The notes below the pieces were generated by a model that did no database searches, was not told the origin of the DNA, and worked only from the letters and a program-made list of their open reading frames with translations. This document shows positions 41,855 through 52,706 of a DNA stretch of 64,000 nucleotides, in pieces. Position 1 is the stretch's first letter, and each line of letters starts with the position of its first letter. This stretch comes from Pseudomonas proteolytica. Lineage in GTDB: Bacteria; Pseudomonadota; Gammaproteobacteria; Pseudomonadales; Pseudomonadaceae. Where the stretch lies: positions 124,001 to 188,000 of the forward strand of contig NZ_VFEV01000001.1 in assembly GCF_007858275.1 (NCBI RefSeq), given 5' to 3'. A program made the position numbers and the translations under genes.

Positions 41855-43381
41855 ATGGCGCATAACGAAGCAGTCGACGTAGTACTGGTAGGTGCGGGCA
41901 TCATGAGTGCCACCCTCGCCGTACTGCTCAAGGAGCTCGACCCCGGCCTCAAGCTGGAAGTCGTTGAGCTGATGGACTCGGGTGCCGCGGAGAGTTCCAA
42001 CCCGTGGAACAACGCCGGTACCGGTCACGCAGGGCTGTGTGAGCTGAACTACACCCCGCAGGCTGGCGATGGCTCCATCGACATCAAGAAAGCCGTGCAC
42101 ATCAACACCCAGTTCGAGGTGTCGAAGCAGTTCTGGGCGTACCTGACCAAAAAAGGCACCTTTGGCTCGTCCAAGTCCTTTATCAGCCCGGTGCCGCACT
42201 TGAGCTTCGTGCAGGGCGAAAAAGGCGTGTCGTTCCTCAAGAAGCGCTTTGAGACACTCAGCCAACACCACGCGTTCTCGGACATGCACTACACCGAAGA
42301 CCGGGCAGAAATGGCCGAGTGGATGCCGCTGATGATGCCCGGCCGCCCCGCTGACGAAAAAGTCGCCGCGACCCGCGTGATGAACGGTACCGACGTCAAC
42401 TTCGGCGCCCTGACCAACCAATTGCTGGCGCACCTGAGCAGCTCGGCAGATGCCCAGGTCAAGTACAGCAAGCGCGTCACCGGCCTCAAGCGCAATGGCG
42501 CCGGCTGGACCGTGAGCATCAAGGACGTCAACAGCGGCAACACCCGCCATGTCGACGCCAAGTTCGTGTTCCTCGGCGCCGGTGGCGCGGCCCTGCCGCT
42601 GCTGCAAGCCTCGGGCATCGAAGAAAGCAAAGGTTTTGGTGGCTTCCCGGTCAGCGGCCAGTGGCTGCGTTGCGACAACCCGGAAGTGGTCAAGCAGCAC
42701 CAGGCCAAGGTCTACAGCCAGGCCGCCGTGGGTTCGCCACCGATGTCGGTGCCGCACCTGGACACCCGCGTGGTGGAGGGCAAGAAATCCCTGCTGTTCG
42801 GTCCATACGCCGGCTTTACTACCAAGTTCCTCAAGTTCGGCTCGTTCCTTGACCTGCCCATGTCGATCCGCCTCGGCAATATCGGCCCGATGCTGGCCGT
42901 AGCCCGCGACAACATGGACCTGACCAAGTACCTGGTCAGCGAAGTGATGCAATCGATGGAGCAGCGCCTGGAATCCCTGCGCCGCTTCTACCCCGAGGCC
43001 AAAGCCGAGGACTGGCGCCTGGAAGTGGCCGGCCAGCGGGTGCAGATCATCAAGAAAGACCCGAAGAAAGGCGGCGTGCTGCAATTTGGTACCGAACTGG
43101 TCGCGGCCAAGGACGGTTCGCTGGCTGCGCTGCTGGGCGCCTCCCCAGGTGCTTCGGTGACGGTTTCAATCATGCTGGAACTGATCGAACGCTGCTTCCC
43201 GGCACAGGCGGCCGGCGAGTGGGCGGCCAAGCTGCAGGAAATCTTCCCGGCCCGGGAAAAAATCCTGGAGACCGATGCCGAGCTGTACCGCAAGATCAGC
43301 GTGCAGAACAACATCAGCCTGGAACTGGTTGAGCAAAGCAGCGAAACCTGTGGGAGCGAGCTTGCTCGCGAAAATCGTTAA
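41855..43381 (+). CDS. mqo: Malate:quinone oxidoreductase Mqo
   Basis: Mqo is a peripheral inner-membrane FAD enzyme that oxidises malate to oxaloacetate and passes electrons to quinone, replacing or adding to soluble malate dehydrogenase in the TCA cycle. The 508-residue product has an N-terminal FAD-binding motif ([17 protein letters not shown]), [20 protein letters not shown] and the [16 protein letters not shown] loop, as in the family. The ATG at 41855 has a GGAG about nine bases before it. The last ten codons ([10 protein letters not shown]) are read from a REP sequence and are not part of the conserved protein. Confidence 0.94.
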   Translation: MAHNEAVDVVLVGAGIMSATLAVLLKELDPGLKLEVVELMDSGAAESSNPWNNAGTGHAGLCELNYTPQAGDGSIDIKKAVHINTQFEVSKQFWAYLTKKGTFGSSKSFISPVPHLSFVQGEKGVSFLKKRFETLSQHHAFSDMHYTEDRAEMAEWMPLMMPGRPADEKVAATRVMNGTDVNFGALTNQLLAHLSSSADAQVKYSKRVTGLKRNGAGWTVSIKDVNSGNTRHVDAKFVFLGAGGAALPLLQASGIEESKGFGGFPVSGQWLRCDNPEVVKQHQAKVYSQAAVGSPPMSVPHLDTRVVEGKKSLLFGPYAGFTTKFLKFGSFLDLPMSIRLGNIGPMLAVARDNMDLTKYLVSEVMQSMEQRLESLRRFYPEAKAEDWRLEVAGQRVQIIKKDPKKGGVLQFGTELVAAKDGSLAALLGASPGASVTVSIMLELIERCFPAQAAGEWAAKLQEIFPAREKILETDAELYRKISVQNNISLELVEQSSETCGSELARENR

Positions 43382-43448
43382 CGATAACGCAGCGTACTTG
43401 ATTCAACGCGGCGCTCTCAGGCCCTTCGCGAGCAAGCTTGCTCCTACA
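43349..43448. repeat. REPIN overlapping the 3' end of mqo
   Basis: TGTGGGAGCGAGCTTGCTCGCG at the left and TTCGCGAGCAAGCTTGCTCCTACA at the right, around about 55 bases. The left unit starts within mqo and includes its stop codon. Confidence 0.88.
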
Positions 43449-43458
43449 AAGAAGCGAT

Positions 43459-43500
43459 AAAAAACGCCCCGCTCTCGTGATGAGAGCGGGGCGTTTTTTT
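43459..43500. terminator. Bidirectional intrinsic terminator
   Basis: A-run, CGCCCCGCTCTC, short loop GTGAT, GAGAGCGGGGCG, T-run. It ends mqo and the convergent PA4642-type gene. Confidence 0.92.
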
Positions 43501-43513
43501 ATGCCTTGGACAA

Positions 43514-43801
43514 TCAGCCGCGAGCTTGGTCGATCAACTCGATGTACTCGTCCGCATTGCGCTGGTCCTTGATCAGGTCGACGAAGGTCTGGCCGTGCTC
43601 GTCCTTGCCATCGAGGTCCAGGCCGGCCTCCTTGAAAAAGGTCAGGAAACGTCCGAAATCGTCGATGCGCAAGCCGCGATAGGCTTTGATCAGTTTGTGC
43701 AGGGAAGGTGAAGTGGCGTCGACCGGTTCAAAATCCAGGAACAGCTTGATCTGATCGTCGCCGATCTCGTCACCAATCACTTGTTTCTTATCTTTACGCA
43801 T
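43514..43801 (-). CDS. PA4642-family conserved protein
   Basis: A 95-residue acidic protein beginning MRKDKKQVIGDEIGDDQIKLF, similar to the P. aeruginosa PA4642 family that stands next to mqo there too. No membrane segment or signal peptide is visible; it is probably helical. The function is unknown. It is separated from mqo by a terminator and is convergent. Confidence 0.8.
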   Translation of the reverse strand: MRKDKKQVIGDEIGDDQIKLFLDFEPVDATSPSLHKLIKAYRGLRIDDFGRFLTFFKEAGLDLDGKDEHGQTFVDLIKDQRNADEYIELIDQARG

Positions 43802-43864
43802 TGCCGACTCCAGCCTGCAGACATTTACACGGGGGTACGAAGTCTACCTGCGGGACACACGCTT

Positions 43865-43894
43865 GTGTAGGAGCCGGTTTACCGGCTGCTACAC
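43865..43894. repeat. Small REP-like palindrome
   Basis: GTGTAGGAGCCGGTTTACCG then GCTGCTACAC: one inverted unit that resembles half a REP. It lies between the PA4642-type gene and the cupin gene. Confidence 0.6.
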
Positions 43895-43903
43895 AGCAAG
43901 TGT

Positions 43904-44371
43904 TCAATCGAACTGGGCCAGCATCCAGCGATGATACTCAGCCATACCGGCTTCGCCTTCCCGGGGTGCCCAGGTGGCCAGTTCGCCTTCGCCCACCGGG
44001 CGATAGGGGCCAGCCTTGCACTCGAACATCACCGAGTCGGGCTCAAGCACCACCAGGCCGTGGAAAACGCCGGGCGACAGATCAACACCCTGGCAATCGC
44101 CACCCGCCTGCAGGACGCGCCGCTCCAGGACTTCGCCTGACTCGCTGAAGATCAGAATGCCCAGGCGCCCCTTGAGCACCAGCAAGGTCTCGGCCTTGTC
44201 AGCGGTGAGGTGACGATGAGGTTGCACGTAGGTGTGTGGCTGCAAGCCGACAGCCATGCGATGACACGGCTCTTCCATCTGATGGAAGTTGACGTTCTGC
44301 CGGCCCCGGGGGTTGGCGGCGGCTTTCTCGGCCAATTCGGCAAACAGCGATTGATCAAGAAAACGCGCCAT
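43904..44371 (-). CDS. WbuC-type cupin protein
   Basis: A 155-residue cupin. Metal-binding pattern: QPHTYVQPHRHLTADKAETLLVLKG gives two His and a Glu, and SPGVFHGLVVLE gives the third His. The match is to the WbuC cupin-fold metalloprotein family, and P. aeruginosa has a cupin gene in the same position before hpt. The substrate is unknown. It lies three bases from the hpt stop and is presumably in the same transcript. Confidence 0.85.
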   Translation of the reverse strand: MARFLDQSLFAELAEKAAANPRGRQNVNFHQMEEPCHRMAVGLQPHTYVQPHRHLTADKAETLLVLKGRLGILIFSESGEVLERRVLQAGGDCQGVDLSPGVFHGLVVLEPDSVMFECKAGPYRPVGEGELATWAPREGEAGMAEYHRWMLAQFD

Positions 44372-44374
44372 GGC

Positions 44375-44932
44375 TTACATCCTCTTCACAGCAAAGATGC
44401 CATTGGCATTGCGCCAGTAGCCCTTGTAGTCCATGCCATAACCGAAAATGTAGCGGTCGATGCACGGCAGGCCAACGTAATCGGCCTTCAGGTCCGGGCG
44501 GGCCTTGCGGTCGTGGTCCTTGTCGATCAGCACGGCGGTGTGCACTTTGCGCGCGCCGGCGTGTTTGCAGAAGTCGATGATCGCGCCCAGGGTGTGACCC
44601 TCGTCGAGGATGTCGTCGATGATCAATACGTCGCGGTCGATGAACGACACTTCCGGCTTGGCCTTCCAGAACAGGTCGCCGCCGCTGGTTTCATTGCGAT
44701 AGCGCGTGGCGTGCAGGTAGGACGCTTCCAGGGGGAATTGCAGATGAGTCAGCAATTTGCCGGCGAAAATCAGACCACCGTTCATCACACAGAACACCAC
44801 CGGGTTGGTGTCGGCCATTTCACGGGTGATGTGCGCGCCGACCTTGGCGATAGCCTCTTCGACTTGTGCTTCGGTGTACAGGCAGTCAGCCTCGCGCATG
44901 ATTTGACGGATATGGTCGAGATCAGCGGACAT
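44375..44932 (-). CDS. hpt: Hypoxanthine-guanine phosphoribosyltransferase
   Basis: A purine salvage enzyme that makes IMP/GMP from hypoxanthine/guanine and PRPP in the cytoplasm. The 185-residue product has the PRPP-binding loop VLIIDDILDEGHTLGAII and the N-terminal YTEAQVEEAIAKVGAHI. I chose the start MSADLDHIRQIM at 44930-44932; the upstream extension has no similarity. It is divergent from upp, which salvages pyrimidines. Confidence 0.94.
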   Translation of the reverse strand: MSADLDHIRQIMREADCLYTEAQVEEAIAKVGAHITREMADTNPVVFCVMNGGLIFAGKLLTHLQFPLEASYLHATRYRNETSGGDLFWKAKPEVSFIDRDVLIIDDILDEGHTLGAIIDFCKHAGARKVHTAVLIDKDHDRKARPDLKADYVGLPCIDRYIFGYGMDYKGYWRNANGIFAVKRM

Positions 44933-45094
44933 GGCGCTCTCCAGGGGTACTGTGGCAAGAAAAGCGGGCGAAGGTACGCCTCTGGGACGCAACGTTCAAG
45001 CCTTTATGGACTAACGTACTTGTTGTCTATAGGACAACACCCTCGGATAGATTAATCTAGGCCGGTTTTTTTGCCCGCCGCCGGAGCCTTCCCC

Positions 45095-45733
45095 ATGCCC
45101 ATCCGTGAGATCCGCCACCCGCTGATCCGACACAAGCTCGGCCTTATGCGCCGCGCCGACATTAGCACGAAGAACTTCCGTGAGCTTGCTCAGGAAGTCG
45201 GAGCGTTGCTCACCTACGAAGCCACGAAAGATTTACCCCTGGAAAACTACGAGATCCCCGGTTGGTGCGGTCCCGTCCAGGTCGAGAAAATCGCCGGCAA
45301 GAAAATTACCGTGGTGCCGATCCTGCGCGCCGGTATCGGCATGCTCGAAGGCGTGCTGAGCCTGATCCCAGGCGCCAAGGTCAGCGCTGTGGGCGTCGCC
45401 CGCAACGAAGAAACCCTGCAGGCCCACACCTACCTGGAAAAACTCGTCCCGGAAATCGACGAACGCCTGGCGATGATCATCGACCCGATGCTGGCCACCG
45501 GCAGTTCCATGGTCGCCACCATCGACCTGCTGAAGAAAGCCGGCTGCAAGGACATCCGCGCCATGGTGCTGGTGGCTGCGCCCGAAGGTATCGCCGCCGT
45601 AGAAAAAGCGCACCCGGATGTGGTGATTTACACCGCGTCCATCGATGAACGCCTGAACGAACACGGCTACATCATTCCGGGCCTGGGCGATGCGGGCGAT
45701 AAAATCTTCGGCACCAAGCAGAAGGACGCGTGA
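45095..45733 (+). CDS. upp: Uracil phosphoribosyltransferase Upp
   Basis: Upp converts uracil and PRPP to UMP. The 212-residue product starts [19 protein letters not shown], has the PRPP loop [18 protein letters not shown] and the C-terminal uracil-binding [17 protein letters not shown]. It forms an operon with uraA; upp's TGA lies just before the uraA ATG (45736). The usual pairing imports uracil and traps it as UMP. Confidence 0.96.
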   Translation: MPIREIRHPLIRHKLGLMRRADISTKNFRELAQEVGALLTYEATKDLPLENYEIPGWCGPVQVEKIAGKKITVVPILRAGIGMLEGVLSLIPGAKVSAVGVARNEETLQAHTYLEKLVPEIDERLAMIIDPMLATGSSMVATIDLLKKAGCKDIRAMVLVAAPEGIAAVEKAHPDVVIYTASIDERLNEHGYIIPGLGDAGDKIFGTKQKDA

Positions 45734-45735
45734 AC

Positions 45736-47010
45736 ATGCAGGATGAATTCAACGACCCGCTTTGGCGCCAGATCCTGTCTGGCGCACAGATGCTCTTCGT
45801 AGCATTTGGCGCGTTGGTGTTGATGCCACTGATCACAGGTCTTGATCCAAACGTTGCACTGTTTACCGCAGGCCTGGGCACGTTGCTGTTCCAGATCGTG
45901 ACAGGGCGCCAAGTGCCGGTGTTCCTGGCATCGAGCTTTGCCTTTATCACCCCGATCATTCTCGCCAAGGGCCAGTTCGGCCTCGCGGCGACCATGGGCG
46001 GCGTGATGGCAGCAGGTTTCGTCTACACCTTTCTCGGCCTGGCGGTGAAGATCAAGGGCACCGGTTTTATCGACCGGCTGCTGCCGCCCGTGGTCATCGG
46101 GCCGGTGATCATCTCCATTGGCCTGGCCATGGCGCCGATTGCCGCCAATATGGCGATGGGCAAGAGTGGTGACGGTGCCGAGCTGATCCATTACCAGACG
46201 GCCATGATGATCTCGATGCCGGCGCTGCTGACCACGCTGATCGTGGCCGTGTTCGGCAAGGGCATTTTCCGCCTGGTGCCGATCATTGCCGGGGTATTGG
46301 TGGGTTTTGGCATGTCGTTCTACTTTGGCGTGGTCGACACCGCGAAGATCGCCGCCGCGCCATGGCTCGCCCTGCCCCACTTCACCGCGCCGGAATTCAA
46401 CTGGCAGGCGATCCTGTTTATCGTGCCGGTGGCCCTGGCACCCGCTATCGAACACATCGGCGGCGTGATTGCCGTGGGTAGCGTGACCGGTCGCGATTAC
46501 CTGAAAAAGCCCGGCCTGCATCGCACGCTATTGGGCGACGGCATCGCCACCACCACTGCCGGCCTGTTCGGCGGCCCGCCCAACACCACCTACGCCGAAG
46601 TGACCGGCGCGGTGATGCTGACCAAGAACTACAACCCGAAGATCATGACCTGGGCGGCGGTATTTGCCATCACCCTGGCCTTTGTCGGCAAGTTCGGCGC
46701 GCTGCTGCAGAGCATTCCGGTGCCGGTGATGGGCGGGATTCTGTGCCTGTTGTTCGGCTCGATTGCCGCGGTGGGGATGAATACCCTGATCCGTCACAAG
46801 ATCGACCTGGGGGAAGCACGCAATCTGGTGATTGTGTCGGTGACCCTGGTATTCGGGATTGGCGGTGTGCTGATCGGCACCGGCACCGGTCCGGACGATT
46901 TCGGCCTCAAGGGCATCGCCCTGTGTGCGGTGGTAGCGATTGGCTTGAACCTGCTGCTGCCGGGCAATGACGGCTGGAAGCACAAGAAGCCGGACGAGCC
47001 GTTGCTCTAA
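45736..47010 (+). CDS. uraA: Uracil permease UraA (NCS2 family)
   Basis: A 424-residue inner-membrane uracil:proton symporter of the nucleobase:cation symporter-2 family, with 12-14 predicted segments. The conserved ALAPAIEHIGGVIAVG and GGPPNTTYAEVTG signature stretches are visible. The ATG at 45736 is preferred over the GTG at 45730 that overlaps the upp stop; GTG is possible. Downstream is a REPIN and the second MITE copy. Confidence 0.93.
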   Translation: MQDEFNDPLWRQILSGAQMLFVAFGALVLMPLITGLDPNVALFTAGLGTLLFQIVTGRQVPVFLASSFAFITPIILAKGQFGLAATMGGVMAAGFVYTFLGLAVKIKGTGFIDRLLPPVVIGPVIISIGLAMAPIAANMAMGKSGDGAELIHYQTAMMISMPALLTTLIVAVFGKGIFRLVPIIAGVLVGFGMSFYFGVVDTAKIAAAPWLALPHFTAPEFNWQAILFIVPVALAPAIEHIGGVIAVGSVTGRDYLKKPGLHRTLLGDGIATTTAGLFGGPPNTTYAEVTGAVMLTKNYNPKIMTWAAVFAITLAFVGKFGALLQSIPVPVMGGILCLLFGSIAAVGMNTLIRHKIDLGEARNLVIVSVTLVFGIGGVLIGTGTGPDDFGLKGIALCAVVAIGLNLLLPGNDGWKHKKPDEPLL

Positions 47011-47038
47011 AGGCTACGGATTGTCGGTGTTGCTGATG

Positions 47039-47114
47039 ACCTCATCGCGGGCAAGCCCGGTTCCCACATTGCAATGCATTTGTGTGTGTGGGAGCCGGGC
47101 TGGCCCGCGATGAG
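47039..47114. repeat. REPIN immediately left of the second MITE copy
   Basis: CCTCATCGCGGGCAAGCCCG and its inverse ending GGCTGGCCCGCGATGAG. Its right end, CCGCGATGAG, is also the left copy of the 10-bp target duplication of the element that follows. Confidence 0.86.
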
Positions 47115-47343
47115 CATAGGTATCTACACAACTTTGCCGCAACGCCCAAATCCAGACAGATAGAGCAGTTGTGGCGAGCGGGCTTGCCCCGCGCTGGGCT
47201 GCGAAGCAGCCCTAAACCCGGGCGTCGCGGTTTATCTGAAGAAACGTGGAGGGCTTTTTGGGCTGCTTCGCAGCCCAGCGCGGGGCAAGCCCGCTCGCCA
47301 CAGGAGAGTTCGTCAGTTTCTGAAAGTTGTGTAGATACCTATG
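47115..47343. mobile_element. MITE-like element, copy 2 (REPIN core, terminal inverted repeats)
   Basis: A 229-bp element, second copy of 36635-36864. Its terminal inverted repeats are a perfect 22 bp (left CATAGGTATCTACACAACTT). The internal 42-bp arms are perfect inverted complements. A perfect 10-bp direct repeat CCGCGATGAG flanks it (47105-47114 and 47344-47353), which marks an insertion into the tail of a REP. No open reading frame. The element must move, if at all, by a transposase encoded elsewhere. Confidence 0.9.
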
Positions 47344-47381
47344 CCGCGATGAGGCCAGGGCAGCCAATACAGGTTTAAACC

Positions 47382-48434
47382 TTAAAGATCGCCCAAGCCA
47401 TCGACCAGCGCCTGGTTCTGCTCTGGCGTGCCGATGCTGATCCGCAGGAACTGGGCAATCCGCTCCTGCTTGAAGTGCCGCACGATCACCCCTTGCTCGC
47501 GCAGCTTGGCCGCCAGGCCGGCGGCGTCGTGCCGTGGGTGGCGGGCAAAGATGAAGTTGGCCGCCGAAGGCAGCACTTCAAAGCCTTTACCCTGCAACTG
47601 CGCAACCACCTTCTCGCGACTGTCGATGACCAACTGGCAGGTCTTCTCGAAGTATTCACGATCTTCAAAGGCCGCCGCCGCGCCAACAATCGCCAGGCGA
47701 TCCAGCGGATAGGAGTTGAAGCTGTTCTTGACCCGCTCCAGCGCCTCTATCAGGTCCGGATGGCCCACCGCTAGGCCTACGCGCAAACCGGCCAGTGAGC
47801 GCGATTTGGAGAGGGTCTGGGTGACCAGCAGGTTGGGGTAACGGTCTACTAGGCTGATGGCGGTTTCGCCACCGAAGTCGATATAGGCCTCATCGACCAC
47901 CACCACCGAATCGGGGCAGGCCTTGAGCAACTGCTCCACCGCATCCAGCGCCAGCACGCAGCCGGTCGGCGCGTTCGGGTTGGGGAAGATGATGCCGCCA
48001 TTGGGCTTGGCGTAGTCCGCCACGCGGATCTGGAACTGCTCGTCCAGCGGCACCGGGTCGGACTTGATGCCGTACAGCCCGCAGTAGACTGGATAAAAGC
48101 TGTAGCTGATATCCGGAAACAGCAGCGGCAAGTCGTGCTGGAACAGGCCGTGGAAGATGTGCGCCAGGACTTCATCGGAACCATTGCCGAGGAAGACCTT
48201 GCTCGCATCGACCCCGTAATACTTGGCCACGGCCTGCTTGAGCAGGTCGCTGTTGGGGTCGGGGTACAAACGCAGGTTGTCGTTCAGCTCGGCCTGCATG
48301 GCTGCCAGCGCCTTGGGCGATGGCCCATAAGGGTTTTCGTTGGTGTTGAGCTTGACCAGCTTGGTCAGCTTCGGCTGCTCGCCGGGCACGTAAGGCACCA
48401 GGTTCTTGACGAAGGGGCTCCAGAATTTGCTCAT
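47382..48434 (-). CDS. hisC: Histidinol-phosphate aminotransferase HisC
   Basis: HisC is the PLP-dependent aminotransferase of histidine biosynthesis (imidazole-acetol phosphate to histidinol phosphate). The 350-residue product has [16 protein letters not shown] near the N-terminus and [17 protein letters not shown]. The PLP Lys is in [17 protein letters not shown], and [26 protein letters not shown] follows. It lies three bases downstream of hisD; hisG-hisD-hisC in this order is the usual Pseudomonas arrangement, separate from the other his genes. Confidence 0.95.
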   Translation of the reverse strand: MSKFWSPFVKNLVPYVPGEQPKLTKLVKLNTNENPYGPSPKALAAMQAELNDNLRLYPDPNSDLLKQAVAKYYGVDASKVFLGNGSDEVLAHIFHGLFQHDLPLLFPDISYSFYPVYCGLYGIKSDPVPLDEQFQIRVADYAKPNGGIIFPNPNAPTGCVLALDAVEQLLKACPDSVVVVDEAYIDFGGETAISLVDRYPNLLVTQTLSKSRSLAGLRVGLAVGHPDLIEALERVKNSFNSYPLDRLAIVGAAAAFEDREYFEKTCQLVIDSREKVVAQLQGKGFEVLPSAANFIFARHPRHDAAGLAAKLREQGVIVRHFKQERIAQFLRISIGTPEQNQALVDGLGDL

Positions 48435-48437
48435 GCC

Positions 48438-49754
48438 TTACTCTCCCTTGACGATGCGGTATTCGGCGCTACGGGCGTGTGCGCTCAACGATTCGCCACG
48501 GGCCAGCACCGAGGCAGTCTTGCCCAGCTCGGAAGCGCCCTGGGGCGAGCAGAAGATGATCGACGAGCGCTTCTGGAAGTCATACACCCCCAGCGGCGAC
48601 GAGAAACGCGCGGTACCGGACGTTGGCAATACGTGGTTGGGACCCGCGCAGTAGTCGCCCAGGGCCTCACTGGTGTGGCGGCCCATGAAGATCGCCCCGG
48701 CGTGGCGAATCGACGGCAGCCAGGCTTGTGGGTCGGCCACGGACAGCTCCAAGTGCTCGGGAGCGATGCGATTGGCCACTTCGATGGCCTGCTCCATGTC
48801 CTGCACCAGGATCAGCGCGCCACGGCCATTGATCGACTTCTCGATAATCTCGGCACGTTCCATGGTCGGCAACAGTTTATTGATGCTGGCCGCCACCTTG
48901 TCGAGGAACTCGGCGTCGGGGCTGACCAGGATCGCCTGGGCGTCTTCGTCGTGTTCGGCCTGGGAGAACAGGTCCATGGCGATCCAGTCCGGGTCGGTCT
49001 GGCCGTCGCACACCACGAGGATTTCCGACGGGCCGGCAATCATGTCGATACCGACCTGGCCAAACACGTGGCGTTTGGCGGTGGCCACGTAGATATTGCC
49101 GGGGCCGACCACCTTGTCCACCTTCGGCACACTTTCGGTGCCGTAGGCCAACGCGGCGACTGCCTGGGCACCGCCGATGGTGAACACACGATCAACCCCG
49201 GCAATGCAGGCCGCGGCCAGCACCAGCTCGTTGATTTCACCGCGCGGGGTCGGGACCACCATGACCACTTCTGTCACGCCGGCAACCTTGGCGGGGATGG
49301 CATTCATCAAGACCGATGACGGATAAGAAGCCTTGCCACCCGGCACGTACAGGCCGGCGCGGTCCAGGGGCGTGACTTTCTGCCCCAGCACCGTGCCATC
49401 AGCCTCGGTGTAGCTCCAGGAATCCTGTTTCTGTTTTTCGTGGTAGCTGCGCACCCGCGCTGCCGCGACTTCCAGGGCTTCACGCTGGGGCGCAGTGATG
49501 CGCGTCAGGGCCAGCTCCAGGCGTTCGCGGGGCAGGATCAGGTCGGCCATGGACTTGACGTCCAGGCCGTCGAACTGCCGGGTAAAGTCCACCAGCGCCG
49601 CATCGCCGCGCTCGCGCACAGCCTTGATGATGTCGAGAACCCGCTGGTTGACCGAGTCGTCGGACACACTTTCCCAGCTCAGCAGATGATCCAGATGATG
49701 GGCGAAATCCGGGTCGGCAGCGTTGAGTCGGGCAATTGCAGTGGACGTGGTCAT
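48438..49754 (-). CDS. hisD: Histidinol dehydrogenase HisD
   Basis: HisD carries out the last two oxidation steps of histidine synthesis (histidinol to histidine) with NAD and zinc. The 438-residue product has [63 protein letters not shown] and [12 protein letters not shown], all typical. The ATG at 49752-49754 is used. It is separated from hisG by about 127 bases, so it may have its own promoter in addition to read-through. Confidence 0.96.
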   Translation of the reverse strand: MTTSTAIARLNAADPDFAHHLDHLLSWESVSDDSVNQRVLDIIKAVRERGDAALVDFTRQFDGLDVKSMADLILPRERLELALTRITAPQREALEVAAARVRSYHEKQKQDSWSYTEADGTVLGQKVTPLDRAGLYVPGGKASYPSSVLMNAIPAKVAGVTEVVMVVPTPRGEINELVLAAACIAGVDRVFTIGGAQAVAALAYGTESVPKVDKVVGPGNIYVATAKRHVFGQVGIDMIAGPSEILVVCDGQTDPDWIAMDLFSQAEHDEDAQAILVSPDAEFLDKVAASINKLLPTMERAEIIEKSINGRGALILVQDMEQAIEVANRIAPEHLELSVADPQAWLPSIRHAGAIFMGRHTSEALGDYCAGPNHVLPTSGTARFSSPLGVYDFQKRSSIIFCSPQGASELGKTASVLARGESLSAHARSAEYRIVKGE

Positions 49755-49881
49755 AGCGAGGGCCTCAATAGAATTGGCAAAAACTCAGGCGCCCTAAACT
49801 AGCAGTCGTTTCCGCTTGGGCACCCGAGAATTCTGGCTATGAGGCGGATAGACGGGCGCGACCTAAGGCCGCGCAGGTGAG

Positions 49882-50517
49882 TCAACCGCGGTGTCGAGAC
49901 TCCACTGCCTTGCGCAGGGTGTCGATCAACGCCTGGATACGGGCGTGCTGCATTTTCATCGAAGCTTTGTTGACGATCAGGCGGGAGCTGATGTCGGCGA
50001 TAAAGTCCTGGGGTTCCAGGCCATTGGCGCGCAGGGTGTTGCCGGTGTCGACCACGTCGATGATCTTGTCGGCCAGGCCAATCAGCGGCGCCAGCTCCAT
50101 CGAGCCGTAGAGCTTGATGATATCGACCTGAAGGCCTTGCTCGGCGTAATAACGCTTGGCGACGTTGACGAACTTGGTGGCTACCCGCAGGCGGCCCTTG
50201 GGCTCGACGTCACCGACACGGCCGGCGGTCATCAGCTTGCACAGGGCAATACGCAGGTCCAGCGGCTCGTACAGGCCCTGACCACCGTATTCCATCAGCA
50301 CGTCCTTACCGGCGACACCGAGGTCGGCGGCGCCATGTTCAACATAGGTCGGCACGTCGGTAGCACGCACGATCAACAGACGAACGTCGTCCTGGGTCGT
50401 GGGGATGATCAGCTTGCGGCTCTTGTCCGGATTCTCGGTCGGCACGATGCCCGCTTCAGCCAGAAGCGGCAATGTATCGTCAAGGATGCGGCCCTTGGAC
50501 AGTGCGATGGTCAACAT
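49882..50517 (-). CDS. hisG: ATP phosphoribosyltransferase catalytic subunit HisG (short form)
   Basis: HisG starts histidine synthesis by linking ATP and PRPP. The 211-residue product is the short form without the C-terminal regulatory domain, which needs the HisZ partner; HisZ is not in this window. Motifs: [36 protein letters not shown] and [22 protein letters not shown]. The ATG at 50515-50517 is used. It is the first gene of the hisG-hisD-hisC group, with murA upstream beyond a REPIN. Confidence 0.95.
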   Translation of the reverse strand: MLTIALSKGRILDDTLPLLAEAGIVPTENPDKSRKLIIPTTQDDVRLLIVRATDVPTYVEHGAADLGVAGKDVLMEYGGQGLYEPLDLRIALCKLMTAGRVGDVEPKGRLRVATKFVNVAKRYYAEQGLQVDIIKLYGSMELAPLIGLADKIIDVVDTGNTLRANGLEPQDFIADISSRLIVNKASMKMQHARIQALIDTLRKAVESRHRG

Positions 50518-50633
50518 GGGAAACGTCAGTCCTTCATCAGGCTATTGCTGTCCGGTCGCAAACGGCGCCAGACACAGATCGAGGCCATGACAGCCTCGAT
50601 TTGAAACAAATCTGCTAACAGCATACATCGTCC

Positions 50634-50732
50634 TGTGGCGAGGGAGCTTGCTCCCGCTGGACTGCGCAGCAGTCCCGGCCTTAAAGAGCAGGGCCGCTTC
50701 GCGCCCCAGCGGGAGCAAGCTCCCTCGCCACA
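50634..50732. repeat. REPIN of the GTGGCGAGGGAGCTTGC type
   Basis: Arms TGTGGCGAGGGAGCTTGCTC and their inverse enclose inner arms of the CTGGACTGCGCAGCAGTCC type. The same architecture forms the core of the two MITE copies, but here it stands without the terminal inverted repeats. Confidence 0.9.
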
Positions 50733-50757
50733 ATGACGGTGTTGACAGCCCCGAGGA

Positions 50758-52286
<1,529 letters not shown>

Positions 52287-52332
52287 GCTCAACCTCTATC
52301 GGCGCCCAGTGCGCGCGGGTCGCACATCATAC

Positions 52333-52386
52333 AAAAAAGCCCCGCGCCTGCGAACCCCGCATAGCAGGACTCTGACGGGGGGCTTC
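52333..52386 (-). terminator. Intrinsic terminator of the mla operon
   Basis: On the minus strand an outer stem (GCCCCCCGTC with GGCGCGGGGC) encloses an inner stem (CCTGC/GCAGG), followed by TTTTTT. It is 15 bases after the mlaB stop and separates mla from ibaG-murA. Confidence 0.8.
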
Positions 52387-52400
52387 TTCAATAATGTGTA

Positions 52401-52706
52401 TTAAGGATGCGCCAACAGCTCGGTCAAACCGCTAACCTGGGCGATTTCACGCATATCCTCGGGTAATGCGCGAATACTGACAGGTTTATTGACCGCTGCG
52501 GCGTCACGTAGGAAACACAGGAGCAATGACAAGCCAACACTGCTGGACTTCACCACCGCCGAGCAATCGATAACCAATGCCTGCGCGGTGCTGGCATTGA
52601 TCAACGCCTGGCCCTGCTTGCGCAGGGCCGGCCCGGTGCTGTAGTCGAGCACGCCGCTGAGGAGCAGCTCGCCGGCCTGGCCTTGACGAACAGCCGACTC
52701 GGTCAT
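52401..52706 (-). CDS. mlaB: STAS-domain protein MlaB
   Basis: MlaB is the small cytoplasmic STAS subunit of the MlaFEDB lipid transporter and stabilises the ATPase MlaF. The 101-residue product has a STAS fold with ALVIDCSAVVKSSSVGLSLLLCFL, where STAS family members have the D-x-S-G-x-x-S pattern; here the Thr/Ser position is conserved as SSSVG. I chose MTESAVRQG at 52704-52706, overlapping mlaC by 4 bases; it closes the operon before the terminator. Confidence 0.9.
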   Translation of the reverse strand: MTESAVRQGQAGELLLSGVLDYSTGPALRKQGQALINASTAQALVIDCSAVVKSSSVGLSLLLCFLRDAAAVNKPVSIRALPEDMREIAQVSGLTELLAHP

